This document shows positions 1 through 7,738 of a stretch of DNA of 64,000 bases, in pieces; within the stretch, counting starts at the first letter, position 1, and the number at the start of each line of letters is the position of its first letter. Below the pieces are notes generated by a model, which was given only the letters and a program-made list of their open reading frames with translations, had not been told where the DNA came from and ran no database searches. The translations under genes were made by a program, and so were the position numbers. The DNA lies in NCBI GenBank assembly GCA_025360045.1, contig JANYCY010000022.1, forward strand, positions 50,561 through 114,560, written 5' to 3'. This DNA is from Janthinobacterium sp. (GTDB lineage: Bacteria; Pseudomonadota; Gammaproteobacteria; Burkholderiales; Chitinibacteraceae).

Positions 1-649
1 GCTGATTGAAACCCCTCGTAATGCCTTGGAGTGCTGGTTGCTCGCTACAGTTGCCAAACAAGCAAGGCTGGCGGGTATTCCTAGCCCCAAAGTGGGTATT
101 TATGAGTCTGTGGGGATTAATGCTTTTGCGACTGGCTTGAGCAGGTATCAAAGCATGATTGCCGTGTCTACAGGCATGTTGTGTTTTATGCCTAAAGAGG
201 AGGTGGAGGCGGTGCTCGCTCATGAAATTAGCCACCTTGCTCATCATGATATGGTGAAGCTGATTGCCTATCAGGGGATGTTAAATCTGGGGTTTATCTT
301 GGTCTCTTTGAGCGCATATAGCCTGTTGGTATTGTTTTTTGAGTCGCTGAGTATGGTCAGTCTACTGATTGCAATGCTTGTATTGCCCTTGTATGTGTTT
401 ATCGTGGCTTTGCTGATGCATTTTTCCCGCTTGCTAGAGTTTAGCGCTGATCAAGCGGGGGTAAAGCGATCGGGGCTAGGGGCCATGATTGCGGCGCTGG
501 AGCGATTAAATAGTGAACGTTGGCTGCCTTTGCCAGAAAAAATGGCGGTATTGGGAATGAAAGGCAGTATTGGCAGCGGGGTGAGGCGATTATTTATGTC
601 GCATCCCACGCTCAACGAAAGAATCGCTATTCTGAAGGCATTGAAATAA
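1..649 (+). CDS. htpX: HtpX-like M48 membrane zinc metalloprotease, 5' truncated by window edge
   Basis: This is the C-terminal part of a membrane-bound heat-shock metalloprotease that degrades damaged inner-membrane proteins. The reading frame is open to base 2 (residues L-I-E-T-P-R-N), so the start lies outside the window. The zinc motif HEISH is at 221-235, preceded by NAFATG and the AVSTG stretch usual in HtpX. Two hydrophobic segments follow, then a second zinc-region Glu in LEFSADQAG, and a C-terminal MSHPTLNERI motif typical of the family. Family assignment is firm; only the N-terminal membrane segments are missing. It is followed by a stem-loop and a terminator before the next gene. 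Confidence 0.9.
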   Translation, partial: LIETPRNALECWLLATVAKQARLAGIPSPKVGIYESVGINAFATGLSRYQSMIAVSTGMLCFMPKEEVEAVLAHEISHLAHHDMVKLIAYQGMLNLGFILVSLSAYSLLVLFFESLSMVSLLIAMLVLPLYVFIVALLMHFSRLLEFSADQAGVKRSGLGAMIAALERLNSERWLPLPEKMAVLGMKGSIGSGVRRLFMSHPTLNERIAILKALK

Positions 650-657
650 AAGCATAA

Positions 658-684
658 GCGGCACTTTGTCGATGAAGGTGCCGC
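658..684 (+). other. Stem-loop in the htpX-terC gap
   Basis: A 10-bp stem (GCGGCACTTT with AAGGTGCCGC, one G-U pair) encloses a 7-nt loop. It has no T-run, so it is not itself an intrinsic terminator. It could be the 3' end of htpX mRNA or part of a structured leader of the manganese exporter gene downstream. I could not match it to the yybP-ykoY consensus. Confidence 0.4.
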
Positions 685-721
685 GATGCAAATCTACCTT
701 TGCGAATGATGGTGTGTAGTT

Positions 722-744
722 AAGGTCTGCGTAGGCCTTTTTTT
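722..744 (+). terminator. Intrinsic terminator between htpX and terC
   Basis: A 7-bp stem AAGGTCT / AGGCCTT (one G-U pair) with loop GCGT is followed by seven T. It ends only about 10 nt before the Shine-Dalgarno AAAGGAG of the next gene. It may therefore either end htpX transcription or act as an attenuator in the terC leader. Confidence 0.65.
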
Positions 745-768
745 ATGGATTTTTAAAGGAGTATCACA

Positions 769-1728
769 TTGGATACAGCCATCTCAATCGGTGAACCGTG
801 GATGTGGGCCAGCTTTATTGGCTTTGTATTAGTCATGCTGGCCCTCGATTTATTTGTGTTTGGTGGCAGCAAAGTCCACAAAGTCAGCGTAAAAGAAGCT
901 TTAAGCTGGTCTTTGGTTTGGGTGAGCTTAGCCTTATTGTTTAATGCCGGTTTGTGGTGGTATTTAAGTGGCACGGTGGGAGCAGAGATTGCTGATCGTA
1001 AGGCTCTGGAATTCTTTACCGGCTATTTGATCGAGAAATCGCTCTCCGTCGATAATGTATTTGTCTTCTTGCTGATCTTTACTGCTTTTAATGTGCCTGC
1101 TGAATTTCAGCGCCGTGTCTTGGTTTATGGCGTGTTGGGCGCATTGCTGATGCGGGCGGTGATGATTTTGGCCGGCGCGTGGGTTGTGCAAGAATTTAGC
1201 TGGGTGCTGTATCTGTTTGGTGCCTTCTTGTTGGTAACCGGTGTTCGGATGCTGTTTGTGGCCGAAGAAGAGCCGGATATGACCAAGAACCCAGTACTGA
1301 GGATTGCGCGTAAATATCTGCGTGTTTCAGATGAGCATCATGGTGAAAAATTTGTGGTGAAGAAAGACGGCATACGCTATTTTACGCCGTTATTTTTAGT
1401 GCTGATTTTGGTTGAAATCTCAGATGTGGTATTTGCGGTTGATTCTATTCCGGCTATTTTTGCAATTACAACCGATCCATTTATTGTCTTTACTTCCAAT
1501 ATCTTCGCGATTATGGGTTTACGTGCTTTGTATTTTCTATTGGCGGATATGGCTGATCGCTTTCACTTATTGCAATATGGTCTGGCGCTGGTACTGGCCT
1601 TTATCGGTACAAAGATGCTGATCATGCCTTGGTTTCATATGCCGATCGCGATCTCTTTAACCGTGGTGATGGTACTGATTGCTGGTAGTGTGGTCGCCAG
1701 CCTTTATGTCACGCGTAAGCCTGATTGA
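769..1728 (+). CDS. TerC/Alx family integral membrane protein, probable Mn2+ exporter
   Basis: 319-aa polytopic protein of the TerC family, closest in form to E. coli Alx, which exports manganese across the inner membrane. Visible features: about nine hydrophobic segments; acidic residues inside membrane segments (LALDLFVFGG, the SVDNVFVF stretch, and EISDVVFAVDS), which are the TerC signature metal-binding positions; and a cytoplasmic loop with EEEPDM and DEHHGEKF. The start is TTG at 769, seven bases after AAAGGAG; no ATG fits better. A terminator hairpin just before the ribosome site suggests leader control. Family assignment is firm; the transported metal is inferred. Confidence 0.85.
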   Translation: MDTAISIGEPWMWASFIGFVLVMLALDLFVFGGSKVHKVSVKEALSWSLVWVSLALLFNAGLWWYLSGTVGAEIADRKALEFFTGYLIEKSLSVDNVFVFLLIFTAFNVPAEFQRRVLVYGVLGALLMRAVMILAGAWVVQEFSWVLYLFGAFLLVTGVRMLFVAEEEPDMTKNPVLRIARKYLRVSDEHHGEKFVVKKDGIRYFTPLFLVLILVEISDVVFAVDSIPAIFAITTDPFIVFTSNIFAIMGLRALYFLLADMADRFHLLQYGLALVLAFIGTKMLIMPWFHMPIAISLTVVMVLIAGSVVASLYVTRKPD

Positions 1729-1737
1729 GACTTTTAG

Positions 1738-2679
1738 ATGATTGATATAGTGGTCTTGTTTTTTTTATTTGGTTTGGCGGCGGGCTTGCTGCGTTCAGCG
1801 TTGAAACTGCCCGTCGCTTTATACGAATCCCTTTCGGTTTTTCTGCTTGTTGCCATCGGCTTGAAAGGTGGGCAAGGACTTGCTTCTCAACCTCTGGCAC
1901 CCTTATTGCCACAGCTTTTGGCTGTGGTGGTGCTGGGGGTTGTGCTCACCTTAATTGCGTTTTTCATCTTGCAGCATGCAGGGCGTTTTTCGCGCGCTGA
2001 TGCCTCATCGATGGCGGCTCATTATGGCTCGGTCAGCGTGGCCACTTTCGCCGTAGGGGTGAACTGGCTGACGACGCGGGACATTCCCTTTGAATCTCAG
2101 TTGACCATTTTTTTGGCAGTGATGGAAATCCCTGCCATTTTAGTGGGGATTGTGCTGATGCGTGGCTTAGGCAAGCAAACGCGCTGGGGGGCGCTGGCGC
2201 ATGAAGCTTTGCTGGGCAAGGGCGTGACTTTGTTATTGGGGGGCATGTTGATTGGCTGGGCGGCAGGTCCTGATGGCTTAGCGCCGATTAAACCTTTGTT
2301 TTTTGATTTGTTTAAAGGGGTGTTGGCGCTATTTCTGTTGGAAATGGGGCTGATTGTGAGCCATCAGGTTGACGAGCTTAAAAAGCGCGGTCTGTTTATT
2401 TTGTCCTTTGCAATATTAATGCCGCTGCTGGGGGCTGTGCTTGGGACTGCATGTGGCGTCTTGCTCGGTCTGTCGATTGGTGGCGTCACATTGCTGGCCA
2501 CACTGGCCGCGAGTGCTTCATATATTGCTGTGCCCGCTACGATGAGGCTGGCTATTCCTGAGGCGAACCCTGTCATTTCTCTTGCCGCAGTATTGGGGGT
2601 TACTTTTCCTTTCAATATTTTAATCGGCATTCCTTTGTACCACCGCTTTGCGAGCTACTTTGTCGGAGCTTCAGGATGA
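1738..2679 (+). CDS. SbtA-type sodium-dependent bicarbonate transporter (DUF897 family)
   Basis: 313-aa inner-membrane protein with about ten hydrophobic segments, matching the SbtA family, whose cyanobacterial members import HCO3- with Na+. Seen: a GLKGGQGL stretch, the pore-like SSMAAHYGSVSVATF segment, FLAVMEIPAILVG, and TLAASASYIAVPATMR near the C terminus. The stop overlaps the start of the next gene (ATGA-type, 4 bp), and that gene encodes a PII-like protein. This is the same arrangement as sbtA-sbtB, so the pair is probably co-translated. The substrate in a heterotroph is an inference. Confidence 0.8.
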   Translation: MIDIVVLFFLFGLAAGLLRSALKLPVALYESLSVFLLVAIGLKGGQGLASQPLAPLLPQLLAVVVLGVVLTLIAFFILQHAGRFSRADASSMAAHYGSVSVATFAVGVNWLTTRDIPFESQLTIFLAVMEIPAILVGIVLMRGLGKQTRWGALAHEALLGKGVTLLLGGMLIGWAAGPDGLAPIKPLFFDLFKGVLALFLLEMGLIVSHQVDELKKRGLFILSFAILMPLLGAVLGTACGVLLGLSIGGVTLLATLAASASYIAVPATMRLAIPEANPVISLAAVLGVTFPFNILIGIPLYHRFASYFVGASG

Positions 2680-2987
2680 GTTTAAATACCCAAGCACGCA
2701 CGCTGCTGACTGTGATTACAGAGGCGGCCATAGAGCAGGTGTTAGTACGCGATTTAGACCGGCTTGGTGTGCGTGGCTATACCATTTCGGACGCTCGTGG
2801 TCGAGGCAGTCATGGTATGCGTGAAGGGGCCTGGACAAAATCTGCAAACATTCGCATTGAAATGATTTTTCCGCGGGCAGTGGCGGAGGCGACGCTACTA
2901 CATCTGCAGGACACTTATTTTGCGAATTACGCCATGGTGGCTTTTTTGCAGGATGTTGAGGTTTTACGCTCGGACAAGTTTTTATGA
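2676..2987 (+). CDS. SbtB-like PII-family regulatory protein
   Basis: 103-aa small protein of the PII superfamily. It has the ferredoxin-like start (TLLTVITEAAIEQVLVRDL), then the GVRGYTISDARGRGSHG segment that corresponds to the nucleotide-binding start of the T-loop, and a second half ending in YFANYAMVAFLQDVEVLR. It overlaps the SbtA gene by four bases and the next gene by four bases, so the three form one transcription unit. By analogy with SbtB it would bind adenine nucleotides and gate the transporter. It lacks the classical GlnB uridylylation context. Confidence 0.8.
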   Translation: MSLNTQARTLLTVITEAAIEQVLVRDLDRLGVRGYTISDARGRGSHGMREGAWTKSANIRIEMIFPRAVAEATLLHLQDTYFANYAMVAFLQDVEVLRSDKFL

Positions 2988-4060
2988 TGCGTGAGCTCAC
3001 CGCCAACCCTCTGGCTCAGCGAGTGTTGCTAGGGATGTTTGTGGGCTTACTCGGCTTGTCCGTGTCCATCGTACTGGCCCCCTTTGTTATTCCTATGCTG
3101 TGGGCCGGTATTTTGGCTTTTTCGACTTGGCCCTTGTATCTGTACCTGTTAAATAAAACCGGGCAAAGGCCGACTGTTGCCGCATTGCTGCTGACGCTGT
3201 TGATGTCGGCACTGGTGGTTTTTCCGGTGATTTGGCTACTGTTCTTGCTAAGGGCAGAGAGCAGCCCGCTAATTGACTTGCTGACCTCTGAGCTAGCATC
3301 TGGGCGCGTTAAGCCTCCCGCATTTATAAGCCATTTGCCGATTGTGGGTGCGGAGCTGAGTGCCTCTCTCGGGGCTTTACTGGCAGAGCCCGCCAGAATT
3401 AGCCTTGAGCTAAAAAACCAATTACGTCAGCTTGATGCCTATGCCTTTGCCGCGCTGGGGGGGATTGGTAAAAACATCATTAAGCTGCTGCTTGCGCTAT
3501 TTACACTGTTTTTTGTGTATTTGCATGGTGCAAACGTCGCCAAACAAGTTCGGACTATCTGTATTTCACTCTTGGGTGAGCGGGCCGATGGCTACTTGAA
3601 AACGGTGGCCTTAACTACGCGAGCCGTGGTTTATGGCATCGTGCTGACCGCACTGATTCAAGGGGCGGTGGCAGGTTTAGGTTATTGGGCTGCGGGCCTG
3701 TCTGCACCGGTTACCTTGGCTGCGGTGACTGTTTTATTGGCTATGGTGCCGTTTGGTACGCCCGTGGTATGGGGGGCTGCGGGCTTGTGGCTACTCTTTA
3801 CCGGCCAAACTGCGGCAGGAATAGGCCTGCTACTTTGGGGCGTGATGGTTGTTTCTTGGGTTGATAATATTGTTCGGCCCTTGGTTTTGTCTGAGGTTGT
3901 GGATATTCCGTTTATTCTTGCGCTGTTTGGTGTGCTTGGCGGTTTAGCTGCTTTTGGTCTGGTTGGTCTATTTTTAGGCCCAGTGATATTAGCGCTTGCA
4001 CTGGCGGTGTGGCGGGAATGGCTGGATGATGAAAATGCCTTGCCCAATCCGCCTTCTTAA
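2984..4060 (+). CDS. AI-2E/PerM family membrane permease (UPF0118)
   Basis: 358-aa polytopic protein of the AI-2E transporter family (PerM, YdiK, YhhQ/TqsA type). Visible: two hydrophobic helices within the first 60 residues, a soluble central part (about 85-165), then several membrane segments ending with WVDNIVRPLVLS, FILALFGVLGGLAAFGLVGLFLGPVI and a charged tail WLDDENALPNPPS. The region near VDNIVRP and GLVGLFLGP is diagnostic. The ATG at 2984 overlaps the end of the PII-like gene. The substrate cannot be told; members include quorum-signal exporters and Na+/H+ antiporters. Confidence 0.8.
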   Translation: MMRELTANPLAQRVLLGMFVGLLGLSVSIVLAPFVIPMLWAGILAFSTWPLYLYLLNKTGQRPTVAALLLTLLMSALVVFPVIWLLFLLRAESSPLIDLLTSELASGRVKPPAFISHLPIVGAELSASLGALLAEPARISLELKNQLRQLDAYAFAALGGIGKNIIKLLLALFTLFFVYLHGANVAKQVRTICISLLGERADGYLKTVALTTRAVVYGIVLTALIQGAVAGLGYWAAGLSAPVTLAAVTVLLAMVPFGTPVVWGAAGLWLLFTGQTAAGIGLLLWGVMVVSWVDNIVRPLVLSEVVDIPFILALFGVLGGLAAFGLVGLFLGPVILALALAVWREWLDDENALPNPPS

Positions 4061-4145
4061 TCTGTCTTCATCGGCATTGAAGGGGCTACTGTATACTTCT
4101 GACTAAGGCGTTCAGCCATTTTTGACCTCGAATACAGTAGACCTT

Positions 4146-6089
4146 ATGACCGACTCTCTCAGTGATGCTCCAGAAATTTCTTTAATTCATGATTACCTGC
4201 ACACGTATCACGCCACACTGGTGACCACCGATGGTTGCTATGCGGTTTCTGTGCAGGGTGAAATCATGGTTAATGGTCTGCATATTCCCTATCACTTGGT
4301 GCCGGACGAAGGTTTCCTAGGAAAAAGCAGTAAGTGGCGCAAGCTCGATAGCGCTGCGCGTTTTGCCATGCTTAAAGCGCGCTGGAATGACGAGGCCCGT
4401 GCCAAGTTAGAAGCGCAGCTTACGCACTGCGCCGAACAAGTGCTGGCGATTGCCAAGGATTTTGATCTCGACCCCACCGCAACGCTGACGGCATTTCAAG
4501 CCAAATATGAGCTGGCACGGTTTCGCTGCCAATTAGCGCTGGATCGGATTGATGCGCTGAAAGGCGGTAAGGCGGCGACGCGCCAAGCAGATAAAACCCA
4601 TAATGCGGTGAATTTATCGCTGTACCCCGAGTCATTCACCGTGGCGCAAGCCATGCCACGGCATTTTATTGCCATTCTTGGCCCGACCAATTCGGGTAAA
4701 ACCCACGCGGCCATGCAGCATTTGCTGAAAGCCAAATCTGGCGTGTATTTAGCCCCGCTGCGTTTGCTGGCTTTAGAAAACTATCGTCGTTTAACGGACG
4801 CAGGTGTGGCAGTCAGCCTGATTACCGGCGAGCAAAGAAAGCTGCATCCAGAAGCCACCCATGTGGCCAGTACGGTAGAAATGCTCAACCCTAATCGTGT
4901 GATTGAAGTGGCGGTGATTGATGAAATCCAACTCTTAGAAGATCAAGACCGAGGCGCTGCTTGGACGGCCGCGGTCTGTGGCGTACCAGCCAGCACCGTG
5001 TATTTGCTGGGCGCGCTGGAAGCACAGCCTGCGATTGAATCCTTGGTTAAGCGGGTGGGCGGCACATTAGAAGTGCGCAAACTACAGCGTATGTCGCCGC
5101 TGGAAATGGAGAAAAAACCGCTAGGCTCTTTAGCTAATTTGCAGGCCGGCGATGTACTAATTGCGTTTTCGCGCCGTGAAGTATTGAACTGGCGCGATCA
5201 GGCGATTGAGCAGGGCTTTAAAGTGTCGGCGATTTACGGTAATTTATCTCCCGAAGTGCGCCAAGCGCAGGCCGAGCGATTTATCGACGGTGAGACTAAA
5301 ATTGTTGTAGGCACGGACGCCATCGGCATGGGCCTGAATACCCCAGCCAGACGGATTATTTTTACCACCGCCAATAAATGGGATGGCTACGCCGAAGGCA
5401 CCATTGCCGCCTCGCTGGCGAAGCAAATTGCCGGGCGGGCAGGGCGTTTTGGTGAGCACGAAGCAGGCTTTGTGGCAGGGCTGGACGCGAAAACGCATCA
5501 AATGATTGCTGCATTACTCAAGCAAGCGCCGGAGCCATTGCCCAGCACCGGTTTCTTTGTTTCCCCAAATTTGGATTACTTGCAGCAGATTTCTGGCGCG
5601 ACGGGCGAGACTAAATTGCAACCCTTGCTGGAGCTATTTGCCAAGCATATTAATGTGCATGATGAATTCTTCTTGCCTGCCAATCTAAGCGAGCAAATCG
5701 AAAAAGCCCGCTGGTTGGATACGCTGACTTTGCCGCTGACCGATCGCTTTGTATTCAGCCTTTGCCCCATCTCCACTAAGTTCGCCATGCTGGAATCGGC
5801 CTTTAAAGACTGGACGCAAGCCCGAGCCAAACGCCGTGCCGCGCCACTCTTACGCATGGATGGCATGGGCGGGCGTAATGAATTGCAATACTTGGAAGAC
5901 ACTTGCAAGCTATATTCCGCCTATGCATGGCTAGGCTTCAGAATGCCAGATACCTTCCCAAGCGGCGAAATGGCCGAGTCTTTAATGCAATCGACTTCTG
6001 AGCAAATTGATAAGCTGCTGCAAAAGCAAAACACCAGTCGTAAGCCAGCTGCGGTAGGCAAGGCTCGGCGGGGTGCTTGGGGTAAGTAA
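4146..6089 (+). CDS. Suv3-like (mitochondrial degradosome type) DExH RNA helicase
   Basis: 647-aa superfamily 2 helicase. Motif I GPTNSGKTHAA is at about residues 179-189, motif II is DEIQ at 259-262, and motifs V/VI appear as GTDAIGMGLN and QIAGRAGRFG. The DEIQ box and the C-terminal region match SUV3, the helicase of the yeast and human mitochondrial RNA degradosome, rather than RhlB or DeaD. The N-terminal about 170 residues are a family-specific extension. An in-frame TTG at 4122 would add eight residues; ATG 4146 is preferred although neither has a strong ribosome site. A -10-like TATACT is at 4092. Role inferred: RNA unwinding or decay. Confidence 0.85.
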   Translation: MTDSLSDAPEISLIHDYLHTYHATLVTTDGCYAVSVQGEIMVNGLHIPYHLVPDEGFLGKSSKWRKLDSAARFAMLKARWNDEARAKLEAQLTHCAEQVLAIAKDFDLDPTATLTAFQAKYELARFRCQLALDRIDALKGGKAATRQADKTHNAVNLSLYPESFTVAQAMPRHFIAILGPTNSGKTHAAMQHLLKAKSGVYLAPLRLLALENYRRLTDAGVAVSLITGEQRKLHPEATHVASTVEMLNPNRVIEVAVIDEIQLLEDQDRGAAWTAAVCGVPASTVYLLGALEAQPAIESLVKRVGGTLEVRKLQRMSPLEMEKKPLGSLANLQAGDVLIAFSRREVLNWRDQAIEQGFKVSAIYGNLSPEVRQAQAERFIDGETKIVVGTDAIGMGLNTPARRIIFTTANKWDGYAEGTIAASLAKQIAGRAGRFGEHEAGFVAGLDAKTHQMIAALLKQAPEPLPSTGFFVSPNLDYLQQISGATGETKLQPLLELFAKHINVHDEFFLPANLSEQIEKARWLDTLTLPLTDRFVFSLCPISTKFAMLESAFKDWTQARAKRRAAPLLRMDGMGGRNELQYLEDTCKLYSAYAWLGFRMPDTFPSGEMAESLMQSTSEQIDKLLQKQNTSRKPAAVGKARRGAWGK

Positions 6090-6148
6090 GGTATTACGCG
6101 TTCTATGCGGTGAGTATTTGAACTTGTCATAAGCACTAAAAAAGCGTC

Positions 6149-6212
6149 ATTCCCGCGTGTTTTTGTCGGGAATCCAGTAGCACTACTGGACCCCCGATAA
6201 ATACTTCGGGGG
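6149..6212. repeat. Run of three hairpins in an intergenic repeat-like block
   Basis: Between the helicase gene and the next gene lie three consecutive stem-loops: ATTCCCG/CGGGAAT (6149-6173), CCAGTAG/CTACTGG with a 2-nt loop (6174-6189), and CCCCCGA/TCGGGGG (6191-6212). The GTCATTCCCGC...GGGAATCC frame is a common bacterial intergenic repeat style. It may end transcription of the helicase gene; there is no T-run. Confidence 0.5.
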
Positions 6213-6377
6213 TGACGACGGTGGAAATTTAGAGTGTCGTATGGCGTTTGTCGCCCATTCTCTGTAGATGGCGAGTGGTAAAGCCCCATTCTAGAAAAAC
6301 ACAGGTCCTTCTTCTTTACCCCCTGCCTATTCTCGACTAGAACTAGGAGCAATCCCTGTTCTTGAGTCGAGGTCTTT

Positions 6378-7574
6378 ATGCGTGTTATTTCTTTTTGTGT
6401 ATTGGGCTGTGTGGGTATGACTTTTGCGGCTACCCCGCCTAAATCAACGCCGCCTGTGGCTCAGGTTTGGATTGATTTGGCGACTTATTCAGGCTCGATG
6501 ATGCCTGCAGGCATGGGCTCTGTAGCTGGCTTATTAGGTGGGGTGTTTGGCGCTAGCAAGGGGGCGAATAGTTTTGGAAATACCCAAGGCGCAACAGCTG
6601 GGCGCTGGATGGATGTTACGCTTTCCACTCGTAAAAACCCAAGTTTGCAAGAGGGCGTGCAAAAGGTGCCGCAGGGCAGCCAGCTTGCACCGCAGCTGAA
6701 TTTGCTTAGTCCGCAAGAGGGCAAGCCAGTGCCCGTGACCGAATCAGAAGAAGAAAGCCCCGCTCCAGAATTTAAACGTCCTAAGGGCAAAGTGTTGCTC
6801 TATTGGGGCTGTGGCAGCGAGGTGAGAAAAGGCCAGCCGCGTGTGCTGGATATGGCCACAGCCGATATGGCGGACTTTGCCAAGGTATTCCAAAGCCGCC
6901 GCGCCACAACGCGTGGCACGCATAGCAGCCCAGGTCGCCCGATCTGGCCCAATAAAAGCGATAGCCGTATGATTCCTGATGGGGCGTCCTTGCAAGGTGA
7001 GCATGAATTTAGCGGCGATGGCGTGCCAGAAGGCTTTAAATTTAACCTAGATGCCCAGCACGATTTAATGCCCGCGATTGATTTAAAGCAGCGAGATGAA
7101 GGGCTGGCGGTGGTGTTTAATTGGCAGGCCATGCCGCAGGCTAGGGCGTGGTTTATGACCAGTATGAGCATGAAAAATCAAGATGAAATGGTGTTCTGGA
7201 GCTCCAGCGAGCTACCCGATGCGGGCTTTGGTCTGCTTGATTACCAGCCCAATGCCGCAATTGATCGTTGGTTGAAAGAAAAGGTATTGCTGCCAGCTCA
7301 AAGCATAGAATGCAAAGCGCCCAAAGAAGCGCTAGGCCAAGGCATGCTGCGGTTGATTGCTTACGGTGATGAGCTAAATCTTGCCTATCCTCCCCGGCCG
7401 AAAGATCCCAAAGTTGTTTGGAACCCGCAGTGGGCGGCAAAAGTGCGACTGAAATCGATGGCAACCAGCATGGTAGGGATGCCTGCAATGGAGCGGGGGA
7501 GCGATAAACCTGCTCAGGAAAAACCTAAATCACCCGATGCGGTTGATTTATTAAAAGGGATTTTTGGAATGTGA
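6378..7574 (+). CDS. Exported protein of unknown function
   Basis: 398-aa protein with a probable Sec signal peptide (MRVISFCVLGCVGMTFAA, cleavage after the AA). I do not recognise a family. The mature part begins with a Pro-rich stretch, then a hydrophobic Gly-rich segment (SMMPAGMGSVAGLLGGVFG, about residues 40-58) and a charged Pro/Glu linker. A recurring-looking core follows (GKVLLYWGCGSEVRKGQPR; FNWQAMPQARAWFMTSM; EMVFWSSSELPDAG). The end, DLLKGIFGM, resembles the early Gly-rich LLGGVFG. Probably periplasmic or outer-membrane associated. It stands alone between a repeat block and a diguanylate cyclase gene on the same strand. Confidence 0.7.
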   Translation: MRVISFCVLGCVGMTFAATPPKSTPPVAQVWIDLATYSGSMMPAGMGSVAGLLGGVFGASKGANSFGNTQGATAGRWMDVTLSTRKNPSLQEGVQKVPQGSQLAPQLNLLSPQEGKPVPVTESEEESPAPEFKRPKGKVLLYWGCGSEVRKGQPRVLDMATADMADFAKVFQSRRATTRGTHSSPGRPIWPNKSDSRMIPDGASLQGEHEFSGDGVPEGFKFNLDAQHDLMPAIDLKQRDEGLAVVFNWQAMPQARAWFMTSMSMKNQDEMVFWSSSELPDAGFGLLDYQPNAAIDRWLKEKVLLPAQSIECKAPKEALGQGMLRLIAYGDELNLAYPPRPKDPKVVWNPQWAAKVRLKSMATSMVGMPAMERGSDKPAQEKPKSPDAVDLLKGIFGM

Positions 7575-7711
7575 TGAATTGCTACTGCTTGTGAAGTACC
7601 TCATTGTTTATGATTTTGGCTTATTTTTATCTTCAATGTAAGAATAAAGACAGCTAATTGTATTGGTTTTTGTTATATTTGCACAATGTGCTGAAAATAT
7701 AGGATCCATGT

Positions 7712-7738
7712 ATGTTATTTAAAAAGCTGCGCCTTTAA
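7712..7738 (+). CDS. Leader ORF MLFKKLRL upstream of the diguanylate cyclase
   Basis: An 8-codon ORF starts at ATG 7712, seven bases after AGGA (7701-7704). Its TAA (7736-7738) is followed at once by the ATG of the next gene (TAAATG). The downstream gene has no ribosome site of its own, and its ATG sits in the loop of a 7-bp hairpin (GCCTTTA 7731-7737 with TAAAGGC 7743-7749). Translation of the leader would open that hairpin and allow coupled reinitiation. This is inference from sequence layout only. Confidence 0.45.
   Translation: MLFKKLRL

Noticed and set aside
650..768. yybP-ykoY manganese riboswitch before the TerC/Alx gene
   Set aside because: The conserved loops could not be found; only generic hairpins and a terminator are seen.
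5921..6352. 143-aa - strand ORF after the helicase gene
   Set aside because: It runs through a hairpin cluster and into the helicase gene in antisense; no ribosome site or family match.
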